A stretch of 64,000 nucleotides of DNA. It comes from Neisseriaceae bacterium TC5R-5. GTDB taxonomy: Bacteria; Pseudomonadota; Gammaproteobacteria; Burkholderiales; Chromobacteriaceae. Where the stretch lies: contig JACCFC020000010.1 in assembly GCA_020830965.2 (NCBI GenBank), positions 58,504 to 122,503 on the forward strand. Direction: 5' to 3'. The notes beneath the pieces were generated by a model. It did no database searches and had not been told where the DNA came from. It saw only the letters and a list, made by a program, of their open reading frames with translations. The position numbers and the translations under genes are program-made. The stretch's first letter is position 1; each line of letters begins with the position of its first letter. This document shows positions 54,705-64,000 of the stretch, piece after piece.

Positions 54705-55451
54705 ATGAACCCGCTCATTACAGCTGACTTAGCTCAGCCTACCTCACCCATTATTGTTGCGTTAGATTTTTCAGATGCTAACAGCACATTAGAATTCACG
54801 AGTCAGCTGGATCCTCTGGCTTGCCGCGTCAAAGTAGGTAAAGAACTATTTACCGCCTCCGGACGAAGCTTGGTAGAAAAACTAGCCGCGCAGGGGTTTC
54901 AAGTATTTTTAGATCTGAAATTTCACGATATTCCCAATACCGTGGCCCATGCCTGCAAAGTAGCGGCTGAGTGCGGCGTCTGGATGGTTGACCTTCATGC
55001 CTCGGGAGGCCGGCGTATGATGGAAGCCGCCAGAGACGCGCTAGCTCATTTTAGTCATCCCCCCTTACTGATCGCCGTTACGGTATTAACCAGCATGGAA
55101 GCCGAGGACCTAAACGAACTCGGCATCAAAGCCTCGCCTGCCGAACAAGTTCTGCGCCTGGCAACTCTCGCCCATGATTGCGGATTAAATGGTGTGGTTT
55201 GTTCGGCGCAGGAAGCGACACAACTCAAAATAGCATTGGGAGCAGACTTTCAATTAGTTACCCCTGGCATACGTCTAAATAACAATACAGATGATCAACG
55301 CCGTGTAATGACTCCAGTCGATGCTTTAGCCGCCGGAGCAGACTACCTCGTCATCGGCCGCCCCATCACTCGTGCGTCGGCTCCCTTAAAAGTATTGCAG
55401 CAAATCAATCAGGACATTCAGCATTCCCGAGCCGAGACAGAAAAATTATGA
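54705..55451 (+). CDS. pyrF: Orotidine 5'-phosphate decarboxylase
   Basis: Last step of UMP synthesis, decarboxylation of OMP. 248 residues, group I family: [25 protein letters not shown] with substrate-binding Lys, the catalytic tetrad in [16 protein letters not shown] (D70, K72 and D75), [15 protein letters not shown], and [10 protein letters not shown] and [12 protein letters not shown] at the phosphate site. It overlaps ugd by four bases (ATGA), which places UMP synthesis and UDP-sugar formation in one transcript. Confidence 0.97.
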   Translation: MNPLITADLAQPTSPIIVALDFSDANSTLEFTSQLDPLACRVKVGKELFTASGRSLVEKLAAQGFQVFLDLKFHDIPNTVAHACKVAAECGVWMVDLHASGGRRMMEAARDALAHFSHPPLLIAVTVLTSMEAEDLNELGIKASPAEQVLRLATLAHDCGLNGVVCSAQEATQLKIALGADFQLVTPGIRLNNNTDDQRRVMTPVDALAAGADYLVIGRPITRASAPLKVLQQINQDIQHSRAETEKL

Positions 55452-56773
55452 AAATTACCGTTATTGGATCTGGTTACGTTGGCTTAGTAACAGGCACCTG
55501 TTTAGCAGAAACAGGCTACCATGTTTGCTGCCTGGATCTGGACCCTAGGAAAATTGCCATCTTGCAACAAGGTGGGATGCCAATATTTGAGCCCGGTCTA
55601 GCGGAAATGGTTAGCCGTAACGTTGCAGCCGGTCGCTTAAGCTTTACCACAGATATCGCAGCATCTGTCGCTTTTGGTGATCTTCAATTTATTGCTGTCG
55701 GCACTCCACCAGACGAAGACGGCTCTGCCGATTTACAATATGTGCTCACTGCGGCACGGAATATTGCGCAGCACATGAGTAGCTACAAAGTCATTATTGA
55801 TAAATCCACCGTTCCCGTTGGGACCGCTGATCTCGTTAAAAACGCCATCAACGAAGTGCTGGTTCAGCGAGGAGTTAAATTAGATTTCAGTGTCGTATCT
55901 AATCCCGAATTTCTCAAAGAGGGTGCAGCAATTGATGACTTCATGCGTCCAGATCGGGTCATTATTGGTGCAGATGATGAGCACGCCATTACCCTCATGC
56001 GCCGTCTGTACGCTCCATTTCAACGCAATCACGAACGTGTGTTGTTTATGGATGTACGCTCAGCGGAGCTGACCAAATACGCAGCCAATGCCATGCTGGC
56101 CACTCGAATTTCTTTTATGAATGAACTCGCCAATCTGGCGGAAGACTTGGGAGCCGACATTGAGCAAGTTCGTTTAGGAATAGGATCTGATCCGCGCATC
56201 GGCTATCACTTCTTATATCCCGGAGTCGGCTATGGCGGGTCGTGTTTTCCGAAAGATGTCAGGGCCTTAATACAAACTGCCCAGCAACACCAACACCCTC
56301 TACACGTCCTCAAAGCAGTCGAAGAAGTAAACGATAAACAGAAATTACGATTAGTCGAAAAAGTATTATCCCGATTTGGAGATAACCTTAGCGGCAAGCG
56401 CTTTGCAATGTGGGGACTAGCTTTTAAACCAAATACTGATGATATGCGCGAAGCGCCCAGCCTCACTATCATTGCTGAGTTAACCCGCAGAGGAGCGGAG
56501 ATACTAGCATTTGACCCGGTAGCCTCTGACGAGGCACAGAGCTTAATGGCAGGTAATAATCGCGTCCATTTTGCCCCGGATATGACCTCCGCACTTGATC
56601 AGGCCGATGCCCTGTTAATTGTGACCGAGTGGAAAATGTTCCGTGCTCCTGATTTTGAACTGCTTAAACACACGTTGAAACAAGCCCTCATTTTTGATGG
56701 TCGTAATATGTATGATCCGGCCCTAATGCGAGAGCAAGGCTTCGAATACCACACGATTGGCCGCCAAGGATAG
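55448..56773 (+). CDS. ugd: UDP-glucose 6-dehydrogenase
   Basis: Oxidises UDP-glucose to UDP-glucuronate with two NAD+. 441 residues. NAD loop [21 protein letters not shown] at the N-terminus, [57 protein letters not shown] with K210 and N214, and the catalytic C266 in [19 protein letters not shown]-terminal UDP-binding domain ends with DGRNMYDP. It supplies UDP-glucuronate to the split ArnA at 20455 and so to lipid A L-Ara4N. Confidence 0.96.
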   Translation: MKITVIGSGYVGLVTGTCLAETGYHVCCLDLDPRKIAILQQGGMPIFEPGLAEMVSRNVAAGRLSFTTDIAASVAFGDLQFIAVGTPPDEDGSADLQYVLTAARNIAQHMSSYKVIIDKSTVPVGTADLVKNAINEVLVQRGVKLDFSVVSNPEFLKEGAAIDDFMRPDRVIIGADDEHAITLMRRLYAPFQRNHERVLFMDVRSAELTKYAANAMLATRISFMNELANLAEDLGADIEQVRLGIGSDPRIGYHFLYPGVGYGGSCFPKDVRALIQTAQQHQHPLHVLKAVEEVNDKQKLRLVEKVLSRFGDNLSGKRFAMWGLAFKPNTDDMREAPSLTIIAELTRRGAEILAFDPVASDEAQSLMAGNNRVHFAPDMTSALDQADALLIVTEWKMFRAPDFELLKHTLKQALIFDGRNMYDPALMREQGFEYHTIGRQG

Positions 56774-56775
56774 TC

Positions 56776-57738
56776 ATGCGCTTAATACAAGAACTAAAAC
56801 TGGATAGTCACAAACTAGCCACAGATCTATCGCAATCCAGGGTACTTGTCGTCGGCGACGTCATGCTGGATCGCTACTGGTTTGGAGATACCACCCGTAT
56901 CTCACCAGAAGCTCCAGTACCCATAGCTAAGATCGAACGAACAGAAGAGCGAGCTGGCGGTGCCGCCAATGTTGTCCGAAATATTGCCAGCCTGGGCGGA
57001 CAAGCCACCCTCCTCTCGGTAGTAGGAGACGATGAAGCAGCAAATGCACTAGAACAGCTATTAAGCTGTGCCAATATTAAGGTTTCTTTGACTCGAGACC
57101 CTGAAATCACCACCACCATCAAACTGCGTGTCGTCGCACGCCAACAGCAATTAATACGCTTAGATTTTGAGAACGCCCCCAGTCACGAAATACTGGCTGC
57201 AAAACTGGATGAATACCAACAGATCGTCGCAAACCACGACGCGGTAATTCTTTCCGACTACGGTAAAGGTGGCTTGGCTCACGTGGCCAGCATGATTCAA
57301 TTGGCCCGAGCAGCAGGTAAGCCGGTACTAATAGACCCAAAGGGCGATGATTATAGTAAATATGCTGGTGCCAGCTTATTAACACCCAATCGTAGTGAGC
57401 TGCGTCAAGTTATAGGCGATTGGCAATCTGAGCAAAGCCTGGTTGATAAAGCGCAAGCACTCCGCCAAAGATTGAGCCTGGATGCTTTACTAGTTACTCG
57501 GAGCGAAGAGGGTATGACTCTCTTTCACCATGAAGGGACGTTACATCAAGCCACTTTAGCCCGTGAGGTATACGATGTCTCTGGTGCAGGAGATACCGTA
57601 ATTGCCACCTTGGGCTTGGCCTTGGCCACAAAACTAGCGATGCCGATCGCTATGAGTCTGGCCAATGCAGCCGCAGGTGTAGTTGTCGGCAAGTTGGGCA
57701 CCGCTGTTTGTAGCCAACAAGAATTATTTGCTGTTTAA
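56776..57738 (+). CDS. hldE: D-glycero-beta-D-manno-heptose-7-phosphate kinase (RfaE domain I only)
   Basis: PfkB-family kinase making heptose 1,7-bisphosphate for the LPS inner core. 320 residues correspond to domain I of the two-domain E. coli HldE (477 residues); domain II, the adenylyltransferase, is absent and should be coded elsewhere. Signatures: RVLVVGDVMLDRYWFGDTTRISPEAPVPI, ERAGGAANVVRNIASLGG, LIDPKGDDYSKYAGASLLTPNRSE and the catalytic DVSGAGDTVIATLGLALA. Only two bases lie between ugd's stop and its start, so they are co-transcribed. Confidence 0.94.
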   Translation: MRLIQELKLDSHKLATDLSQSRVLVVGDVMLDRYWFGDTTRISPEAPVPIAKIERTEERAGGAANVVRNIASLGGQATLLSVVGDDEAANALEQLLSCANIKVSLTRDPEITTTIKLRVVARQQQLIRLDFENAPSHEILAAKLDEYQQIVANHDAVILSDYGKGGLAHVASMIQLARAAGKPVLIDPKGDDYSKYAGASLLTPNRSELRQVIGDWQSEQSLVDKAQALRQRLSLDALLVTRSEEGMTLFHHEGTLHQATLAREVYDVSGAGDTVIATLGLALATKLAMPIAMSLANAAAGVVVGKLGTAVCSQQELFAV

Positions 57739-57883
57739 ACTTGCGGCAAAGTAGCACAAAAAACTGATATCGCAGACTCAAGCTTGACCACACTTTTAAA
57801 CTTGAAAAACAGCATTGAATCTTCCCTAACTCACTGAAAACTTATTTCAGATACCGCTAAATAGTAAGCAGAAGGGTATATAT

Positions 57884-58879
57884 ATGACTATCGTCGTGAC
57901 TGGCGCCGCCGGTTTTATCGGCTCCAACCTAGTTAAAGCGCTAAATGCAAAAGGGCATCACGATATTATTGCCGTTGATAACCTTAGTAACGGTGAGAAA
58001 TTCCATAATCTGGTGGACTGCGGAATCACCCATTATTTAGATAAACATGAGTTTTTGGACTTATTACTAGCGGGAGAGTTTGAAGGCGAAATCAGTGCCA
58101 TTCTGCATCAAGGTGCCTGCTCAGACACCATGAACCACGATGGGAAGTACATGATGAGCAATAACTATCAGTACAGCTTAAGCTTACTCGACTACTGCCA
58201 ACATGAGGAAATTCAACTGCTATACGCATCTAGCGCGGCAACTTATGGCAAAGGCTCCATCTTTAAGGAAGAACGCCAGCATGAAGGCCCACTCAATGTT
58301 TATGGATACTCTAAATTTTTATTTGACCAGGTTTTGCGTCAACGTATACGCGAAGGCTTATCAGCTCAAGTAGCCGGCTTCCGTTATTTTAATGTTTATG
58401 GTCCCCAGGAACAGCACAAAGGCCGGATGGCCTCCGTTGCCTTTCATCATTTCAATCAATACCAAGCTAACGGTAAAGTTCAGTTATTTGGTGCTTGGGA
58501 CGGTTGGGACGATGGTATGCAAAGTCGAGATTTCATCTCGGTCGAAGATGTCGTCAAAGTCAATCTCTACTTTCTTGAGCATCCGGAAAAAAGCGGCATT
58601 TTCAATTTAGGTACCGGCCGCTCACAGCCCTTTAATGATGTAGCTGTTGCAACAGTCAATGCCTGTAGACGCCACCAAGGTGCAACTGCTTTAACACTAT
58701 TAGAAATGGTGACACAGGGTTTAATCGAATATATCGACTTCCCTAATTCACTTAAAGGTAAATACCAAAGTTTTACACAAGCTGATATTAGCAAATTACG
58801 TGAAACAGGCTATACCGCCGCTATGCTAACGGTAGAAGAAGGAGTTAACTCTTATGTTGACCATCTGATGAAAAAATAA
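57884..58879 (+). CDS. hldD: ADP-L-glycero-D-manno-heptose 6-epimerase
   Basis: Epimerises ADP-D,D-heptose to ADP-L,D-heptose, the sugar donor for the LPS inner core. 331 residues, NADP-binding [19 protein letters not shown] at 6-24, [13 protein letters not shown], the catalytic pair Y140 and K144 in [35 protein letters not shown] and [17 protein letters not shown] after AGAAGG. 145 bases downstream of the kinase gene, with room for its own promoter. Converges with the Hpt gene. Confidence 0.96.
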   Translation: MTIVVTGAAGFIGSNLVKALNAKGHHDIIAVDNLSNGEKFHNLVDCGITHYLDKHEFLDLLLAGEFEGEISAILHQGACSDTMNHDGKYMMSNNYQYSLSLLDYCQHEEIQLLYASSAATYGKGSIFKEERQHEGPLNVYGYSKFLFDQVLRQRIREGLSAQVAGFRYFNVYGPQEQHKGRMASVAFHHFNQYQANGKVQLFGAWDGWDDGMQSRDFISVEDVVKVNLYFLEHPEKSGIFNLGTGRSQPFNDVAVATVNACRRHQGATALTLLEMVTQGLIEYIDFPNSLKGKYQSFTQADISKLRETGYTAAMLTVEEGVNSYVDHLMKK

Positions 58880-58946
58880 AAATGAACCTCTAACAAGCTC
58901 GTCTTATTCTAATTATTCTAGAAAATAAAATACTGCTGCAGATTTC

Positions 58947-59366
58947 TTAAGCCTTATGTAATTGCTGCTCCAAACGATAAATTTCTTCTTCTAATTTTTT
59001 TAACTGCCCCCCCATCTCTTTTAATTCTTCGGAATGCTCAATACTTTCACAAGCCTTAATCAAGGGTTCAGCTGCAATTAATCTAGCAGCACCCTTGATC
59101 TTGTGAGCAACCCTAGCCAGTTCTGGCAAATTTTCGACAGCAACCGCCTCCTGTGCAGCGAGTAATTCTTTACGATTACTAAGCAGAAGGGTACTTATAA
59201 ATTGCTTTGTTATTGCTGCATCACCATCAAAAAGCTTATAAAGAACATCCTGACTGTAGGCAAAGCCCTCATCTGCGCCCTCCTTATTATTTTTACTTTG
59301 AGTATCTAATTTAAGAAAGTTATCAATAGCATAAGATCCACGGCTCTCTTCTATATCCTTTGTCAT
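58947..59366 (-). CDS. Histidine phosphotransfer (Hpt) domain protein
   Basis: 139 residues. An Hpt four-helix domain over about residues 42-138, with the phosphorylated histidine H88 in LARVAHKIKGAARLI. The family mark HxxKGA is complete. It probably relays phosphate from the REC domain of the hybrid kinase at 59481, which lacks its own Hpt and is transcribed just before it. The terminal response regulator of the relay is not in the window. An acidic N-terminal stretch of 40 residues is not typed. Confidence 0.88.
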   Translation of the reverse strand: MTKDIEESRGSYAIDNFLKLDTQSKNNKEGADEGFAYSQDVLYKLFDGDAAITKQFISTLLLSNRKELLAAQEAVAVENLPELARVAHKIKGAARLIAAEPLIKACESIEHSEELKEMGGQLKKLEEEIYRLEQQLHKA

Positions 59367-59480
59367 CTTTTTAGCCCCTCACTTATTTGAAATATTAAAA
59401 ACAACCCATCTTAAGCTAACTCACCCTGTCTTTTGAATGACAGCAATCGACAACAGAATACATAACTATTATTTATCAGC

Positions 59481-62246
59481 TTAAGAAGGTAACTGCTTAG
59501 AGCAATACTCTTGCAAAATCGCCCGTAAAGTATCTATGGATACCGGCTTGGCAAGATGTGCCGTCATACCGGCCTCTCGACAGCGCTGAGCATCCTCAGG
59601 CATCGCACTTGCCGTCACCCCAAAAATAGGCTGAACAGCCCCTTGGTTACGCAAAGTTCGGGTTAACACATAGCCATCCATAACCGGCATATTAATATCT
59701 GTAAGGATGCAATCAAACTGATCTTTTTCTAATGCCTCCAATGCTTCCTTACCATTATTAGTGATGGTAACGACACAACCTAACCTCTCCAATTGACTTC
59801 GCAATAACAACTGATTAGCCGGATTATCTTCAGCCACTAATGCACGTAAAGGCATTAACTGACTAGTTTCTGCTTCCAACGGCACATTTACTGCCGTACT
59901 TTTGTTTTGTGCAAAGTTAATTGCATCCAGAATTCCCTCAGCACTTAAGCTAGAAACGTACCACTCACCTTCAATACACTCGGGTTCCTGTGGAGCGTCA
60001 GACCGAACTCTCACCTGACCATCCACATTGGCAATATCGACTGTACTTGTTGCCATTTCGACCAATACCACAATAAGCCGATCGTCTTCCTGGCAAGCCT
60101 CCTCATCCACAACCCTGGCGCCGGCGTACTCAATAAGCGTTTGCAAATATCGTTTATGTTCTTGAACATCGCAAACAATTGTCACTGGCTGTGTAGTCAA
60201 TACTTTTCGTAACCAAGGCTTATCGTCTGCCACGGGCAATGCCATAGTCAGACTGAAGCTGCTACCGTATCCCAATTTACTAGTAACCTGTAGCTCCCCT
60301 GCCATTAACTTAGCAAGACGCAAACAGATAGGAAGTCCCAAGCCGGTGCCATTGTAATGCCGATTGGCGGACTGATCAGCCTGCATAAAAGGCTCAAACA
60401 AACGAGCCTGATCTTTTGTGGAAATACCTACCCCAGTATCAACAACATCAAGTGTGTATAACAATACCTCAGGTGTCTGACGAACACTTTTCAAATGAAT
60501 GGTTATTGCCCCCTGCTGAGTGAATTTAATTGCATTCCCCAATAAGTTGGCCAGAATCTGCTGTATACGTAAAGCATCACCAAGTAATAAATGCGGGAAA
60601 CTAGGTTCAATTTGCAGATATAGCCGCAAGCCTTTGTTTTTGGCTGAACCGGCAAAATTACGTATCGTATTTTCTACAACGTGTGGCAGAGAGAACTCGT
60701 GTGACTCTATTCTCAATTGGCCAGCCTCTATTTTTGAAAGATCTAAAATGTCATTCAAAATATGCAGTAAACTTTGCGCGGAGCGTTGTATGGTTTGAAC
60801 TTGCTGCTTTTGACTTCTATCTAGCTTTGACAGTGCCAAAAGTTCCAAATTGCCCAATACGCCATACAACGGTGTTCTTATTTCATGACTCATTCTTGCC
60901 AAAAATTCAGACTTGGCTCTATTCGCTTCATCTGCAAACTGTTTTGCTTCTGCTAGTGCATTTTCCGTTTGTTTTCGAGCACTAATATTACTAAGAGCAC
61001 ACAATAAAACATGCTCCCCTTGGAAACGAGTACGAGAAAAAGTAGCATGTAAATGGGTATCTCGATCCTGGTGAGCCTGTAGCTCAATATCTTTTAAATC
61101 ACCTTGCTGTGCAGCAATTAATAATCCCTGATACTCACCATTCAACCACTCTCTAGCCATCACATTATCACGAACCAAAGAACCATCTGTGATTCGTAAT
61201 ACGCAAAGCCCAATTGGCGCCAGATCAATGACTTCCCGAGAAAAAGAGTCGCTTTCCCCTAATCTCTCTAAATGGAATTGGGCTGGACGCAATACTTGTT
61301 TATCCAGCAAGCGAACCAGATAGAACAACAAGCAGCTTAGCACCAAATATAAGATAAAACCGATTAGAATAACAAAACGCAGTGAATGAAATAAATCAGG
61401 TAGCTCCGCAAAATAACTCAGCGTCCAGCCGGCTTGATTGACTTGTTTTTTGAGCTTAAAACGAACAACACCATCTGTCGTTGTCACACTAAAACCAAGT
61501 GGCCCGGTCAGTACACTCACTTGCAGATTAGATAGCTCAGGAGATGAACTCATCAAAGTTTCTCCTTGCTTATTACGGAGTACAAATTTCTTACAGCAGG
61601 TATCGACTTGTGGTTTTATGGCTTGAAGGACGGCGGCAAAAGGAAATTTTAAAGCTAGCCAACGATTATCTCTAACCTCCGACTCTACAGTTGCGTAAGG
61701 CATGAGCAAATAAACACTTTGATCGACTATCTCCCACCTTACCTGCGCATACTGACTAAAAGACGCTTGCTGCAATATGGTAACAAGACGATTTTGCTTT
61801 GAGAGCTCAACAAAACTAGGGGAGCCTAGTTGTAAATTAATAATTTTTAACTGAGCCGGATCAATAAGCAGCAATTGCCCACCTAAACTCGACAAATGAC
61901 GTGCGCGGGCAGGAGGAAAATCGATAGCAGAATGGCCCCCCTTTCCATCCAAACGTGGTGGAATGTAGAGCTCGTACCGTTTACCTGTTTCTCCCTGATA
62001 AATGCTATCTCTTATGCCAAGTAGAAAGGCCTCCCTAGCATCGAAAAAATCAAGCGCCTTAAGATAATTTTCATTGAAATCACGACGATAGTGTGAAACT
62101 TCACTACTACCAAAAATAAAGACATAAAATACAAACCAACCCAAAAGCAATAAGCTTAGGGCCACAGCAAGAGAAAAAAGTAGATGGTAAACGGCCCGAG
62201 GGCGGTTGAGCCACTTAGGGGCCCATTCCAGCGTAGAAATCGTCAT
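59481..62246 (-). CDS. Hybrid sensor histidine kinase (HK-REC)
   Basis: About 921 residues from the ATG at 62246 (MTISTLEWAPKWLNRPRAVYHLLF); the frame runs to 62381 but the extra stretch lacks a ribosome-binding site. Order: membrane helix (about 22-50), a periplasmic sensor of some 230 residues, a second helix (about 290-315), a PAS-like region, HisKA with phospho-His near 454 in FLARMSHEIRTPLYGVLGNLELL, HATPase (NLLGNAIKFTQQG, DTGVGISTKDQARLFEPF, GTGLGLPI), a degenerate linker, and a REC with phospho-Asp near 850 in DCILTDINMPVMDGY. Similar in plan to ArcB, BarA and BvgS-like kinases. Works with the Hpt gene that follows. Confidence 0.88.
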   Translation of the reverse strand: MTISTLEWAPKWLNRPRAVYHLLFSLAVALSLLLLGWFVFYVFIFGSSEVSHYRRDFNENYLKALDFFDAREAFLLGIRDSIYQGETGKRYELYIPPRLDGKGGHSAIDFPPARARHLSSLGGQLLLIDPAQLKIINLQLGSPSFVELSKQNRLVTILQQASFSQYAQVRWEIVDQSVYLLMPYATVESEVRDNRWLALKFPFAAVLQAIKPQVDTCCKKFVLRNKQGETLMSSSPELSNLQVSVLTGPLGFSVTTTDGVVRFKLKKQVNQAGWTLSYFAELPDLFHSLRFVILIGFILYLVLSCLLFYLVRLLDKQVLRPAQFHLERLGESDSFSREVIDLAPIGLCVLRITDGSLVRDNVMAREWLNGEYQGLLIAAQQGDLKDIELQAHQDRDTHLHATFSRTRFQGEHVLLCALSNISARKQTENALAEAKQFADEANRAKSEFLARMSHEIRTPLYGVLGNLELLALSKLDRSQKQQVQTIQRSAQSLLHILNDILDLSKIEAGQLRIESHEFSLPHVVENTIRNFAGSAKNKGLRLYLQIEPSFPHLLLGDALRIQQILANLLGNAIKFTQQGAITIHLKSVRQTPEVLLYTLDVVDTGVGISTKDQARLFEPFMQADQSANRHYNGTGLGLPICLRLAKLMAGELQVTSKLGYGSSFSLTMALPVADDKPWLRKVLTTQPVTIVCDVQEHKRYLQTLIEYAGARVVDEEACQEDDRLIVVLVEMATSTVDIANVDGQVRVRSDAPQEPECIEGEWYVSSLSAEGILDAINFAQNKSTAVNVPLEAETSQLMPLRALVAEDNPANQLLLRSQLERLGCVVTITNNGKEALEALEKDQFDCILTDINMPVMDGYVLTRTLRNQGAVQPIFGVTASAMPEDAQRCREAGMTAHLAKPVSIDTLRAILQEYCSKQLPS

Positions 62247-62409
62247 CTTTAAATTGTACTTGCTGATAAGCAAATAAACCAGCATATAGCAAATGTGGCT
62301 ATTTAGCGTAAAAACAGAATATACAAATAAATTATAATTGACACCTTCAGAAGGAAATTCTTTTTTAGAACACAAAATCATATTTCATGTTCTAACAATA
62401 ATATTATTC

Positions 62410-63156
62410 CTATATGTGTAAATTATTACGTATTGTTAATAAAGATTTTTTCTGTACTCCTCCATCAGTAAAGTTATCTGGTTGTAACCAGCACTCCAAA
62501 ACAGAACGTACAACCGGCCATTCCTTATCTAACATTGAGAACCAAGCAGTATCTCGATTACGTCCTTTATCAATCCGCGCTTGGCGAAAAAGCCCCTCAA
62601 ACGTAAAGCCTAGACGTTGTGCGGCACGGTAGGATGGCACATTCAATGCATTACACTTCCACTCATATCGTCGATAACCTAATTCAAATATATAACGCAT
62701 CATCAGATACATAGCTTCTGTTGCTGCAGGTGTCTTCTGTAATAATGGAGAAAAATATAAATGCCCAATCTCTATACATCCCATCGACGGGTCAATGCTC
62801 AAATAAGAAGCCAGCCCCACCGCCTGCTCATTAGTCACATTGATAATTGTATAAAATAATGGATCTAGCTCTGACTGTTTTTCTTGCAACCAGTGGCGAT
62901 AGCTTGCCAAATCAACAAATGGCCCATATGCCAAATATGTCCAGTTGGTCTGTTTTACATCTTGCTGCATTGCAGTAAACAAACCTGCGGCATGTTTATT
63001 CGCATCCAATGGCTCGATACGACAATAACGACCAGACAAAACAATACGTTCTGGCCTAGGTGGTGCAACCCAATCCACTAGCATACAACCAACCGGCTGT
63101 CCAAACTCATTCTCGACTCCAGCAGACAATAATTTATCAAAATTAACGTTGAACAT
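62410..63156 (-). CDS. GNAT-family N-acetyltransferase (RimJ/RimL-like)
   Basis: 248 residues. GNAT fold from about residue 40: YCRIEPLDANKHAAGLFTA, VGLASYLSIDPSMGCIEIGHLYFSP, YLMMRYIFELGYRRYEWKCNALNVPSYRAAQRLGFTFEGLFRQ, where NVPSYRAAQRLGF is the motif of RimJ/RimL-type acetyltransferases that use acetyl-CoA. Substrate unknown, perhaps an N-terminal amine of a protein or a small-molecule amine. Lies alone upstream of the hybrid kinase and divergent from the DUF523 gene. Confidence 0.85.
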   Translation of the reverse strand: MFNVNFDKLLSAGVENEFGQPVGCMLVDWVAPPRPERIVLSGRYCRIEPLDANKHAAGLFTAMQQDVKQTNWTYLAYGPFVDLASYRHWLQEKQSELDPLFYTIINVTNEQAVGLASYLSIDPSMGCIEIGHLYFSPLLQKTPAATEAMYLMMRYIFELGYRRYEWKCNALNVPSYRAAQRLGFTFEGLFRQARIDKGRNRDTAWFSMLDKEWPVVRSVLECWLQPDNFTDGGVQKKSLLTIRNNLHI

Positions 63157-63384
63157 AGGCCTTCTTCTTAGTAAAAATCATTCTGTAGCAGTGATAAAAA
63201 CCGACAGCACACATTATCACTACCTCCTATGCTGCCACTTGGGCATCACATTTAAAAATAGAAATACGTGATAAAGTTACTATGCAAGAATCAATCTAGC
63301 TATATGGTTTTACTTGGACAAACCATCTCAGCCGAGCCTGCAGCGATATCACGCTCGGTTACGACAATAGAAAATACCCAAATT

Positions 63385-63870
63385 ATGAATAACAAACCAG
63401 TCTTATTAGTCAGCGCTTGTCTAATGGCGCAACCAGTACGCTACGATGGAAGTAGCAAGCCTATATCAACAATACACAAAATTGCATTAGAACAGCGCTA
63501 CACGCTAATTGCAGCCTGTCCAGAATGCTTGGGCGGCCTAAGTACGCCACGGCCAGCTGCAGAAATTTATGAAGGAAATGCTATTGATGTGCTTAACAAA
63601 AAAGCCTTAGTTTTAACAAAAAACAACCAAGACGTCAGCACAGAGTTTTTGCGTGGTGCAGCAAAAACCCTCCAACTAGTACAAGAGCAAAATTGCCAAT
63701 ATGCGTTGTTGAAAGCTAGAAGTCCATCCTGTGGTAATCAGCAAATTTATAATGGTCACTTTAAGCAACAACTCATTCCTGGTAGGGGAGTAACGGCACA
63801 ACTACTATATGAACACCACATAAGTATTTGGAACGAAGAGGAAGTAGAACAGTTGATAAACCTGCCTTGA
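63385..63870 (+). CDS. DUF523 family protein
   Basis: 161 residues from the ATG at 63385; an open frame to 63268 adds a non-conserved leader. DUF523 marks: LLVSACLMAQPVRYDGSSKP at the N-terminus, ACPECLGGLSTPRPAAEI, and LLKARSPSCGNQQIYNG. Four conserved cysteines (SAC, CPEC and PSCG) suggest metal or cluster binding. Function unknown. Single gene, next to the rRNA operon end. Confidence 0.88.
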   Translation: MNNKPVLLVSACLMAQPVRYDGSSKPISTIHKIALEQRYTLIAACPECLGGLSTPRPAAEIYEGNAIDVLNKKALVLTKNNQDVSTEFLRGAAKTLQLVQEQNCQYALLKARSPSCGNQQIYNGHFKQQLIPGRGVTAQLLYEHHISIWNEEEVEQLINLP

Positions 63871-63901
63871 GCGTGTGGCTTTTATAGAGGTCACGATAGC
63901 C

Positions 63902-63941
63902 AAAAGCCCCGGCTATCTAATGATTTAGATAGCCGGGGCTG
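63902..63941 (-). terminator. Terminator of the minus-strand rRNA operon
   Basis: AGCCCCGGCTATCT pairs with AGATAGCCGGGGCT, a 14-base perfect stem with an 8-base loop. On the minus strand it is followed by TTTT. It lies 8 bases from the 5S rRNA 3' end and is placed to end the rrn transcript. Confidence 0.9.
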
Positions 63942-63948
63942 GAATGGG

Positions 63949-64000
63949 TGTCTGGCAGTGTCCTACTTTCACATGGCGAATGCCACACTATCATCGGCGC
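63949..64000 (-). rRNA. rrf: 5S ribosomal RNA, 3' end (cut by window edge)
   Basis: The last 52 bases, read in reverse complement, match the 3' third of 5S rRNA: GCGCCGATGATAGTGTGG near the edge, then GTGAAAGTAGGACACTGCCAGA, which is the usual helix IV and terminal helix strand (E. coli GCGCCGATGGTAGTGTGG and GAGAGTAGGGAACTGCCAGG). The rest of 5S, and 23S and 16S, lie beyond the window. Confidence 0.95.

Overview
The window looks like a chromosomal segment of a betaproteobacterium, most likely of the Neisseriales (Chromobacteriaceae-like) group. This is inferred from the housekeeping order aroA / cmk-rpsA-ihfB-lapA-lapB-pyrF-ugd-hldE1-hldD, a ProQ reduced to its FinO-like core as in Neisseria, and intact LPS-heptose and L-Ara4N lipid A genes. 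No sequence search was possible, so the genus is left open.

Layout. 1-673: 3' end of pstB (phosphate ABC transporter ATPase). 695-1642 and about 12940-13361: two decayed relics of one IS3-family element, in the same orientation. Between them lies an 11-kb, eleven-gene minus-strand operon with overlapping genes (1696-12766). It encodes a WecE-type sugar aminotransferase, a GtrA flippase, a GtrB/ArnC-type glycosyltransferase, two large multi-spanning membrane proteins, two methyltransferases, an NAD-dependent epimerase, an ATP-grasp ligase, a calcineurin-like phosphoesterase and a WbqC protein. It reads as a mobile surface-glycan decoration module. 13419-14702: moaD-moaE-mobA (molybdopterin cofactor). 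14932-15279: a small orphan gene broken by an amber codon; its paralogue is at 38202-38552. 15438-16346: hemF. 16451-22408: arnT, arnE/F-like, arnC, a split arnA and arnD (lipid A L-Ara4N modification); arnB is absent here, and ugd, which supplies UDP-glucuronate, lies at 55448.

22482-38093 is mainly catabolic: a small HTH protein, an orphan YefM antitoxin and a flavoprotein, then an AidB-like acyl-CoA dehydrogenase, a CaiB-type CoA transferase, an MHS-type transporter, glutaryl-CoA dehydrogenase and a LysR regulator (glutarate or dicarboxylate use). These are followed by a VOC protein, an aromatic-acid transporter, a fumarylacetoacetase-type hydrolase and maleylacetoacetate isomerase (end of homogentisate or gentisate breakdown), and paaF/paaH-like beta-oxidation genes. 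A family of about 115-bp palindrome-ended repeats (three full, two partial copies) is scattered through this catabolic part and its edges only. 39238-41691 is an AT-rich, probably acquired gene for a GH27-like glycosidase with two C-terminal carbohydrate-binding-like repeats.

42079-44657 is a NarX/NarL nitrate two-component pair. 44840-58879 is mostly core genome: a zinc-ribbon membrane protein overlapping pgk, a DUF4349 lipoprotein, proQ, aroA, cmk, rpsA, ihfB, lapA, lapB, pyrF, ugd, hldE1 and hldD. The end holds an Hpt protein with a hybrid sensor kinase, a GNAT acetyltransferase, a DUF523 protein, and the terminator and 5S rRNA 3' end of a minus-strand rRNA operon. No tRNA, CRISPR array or prophage was seen.
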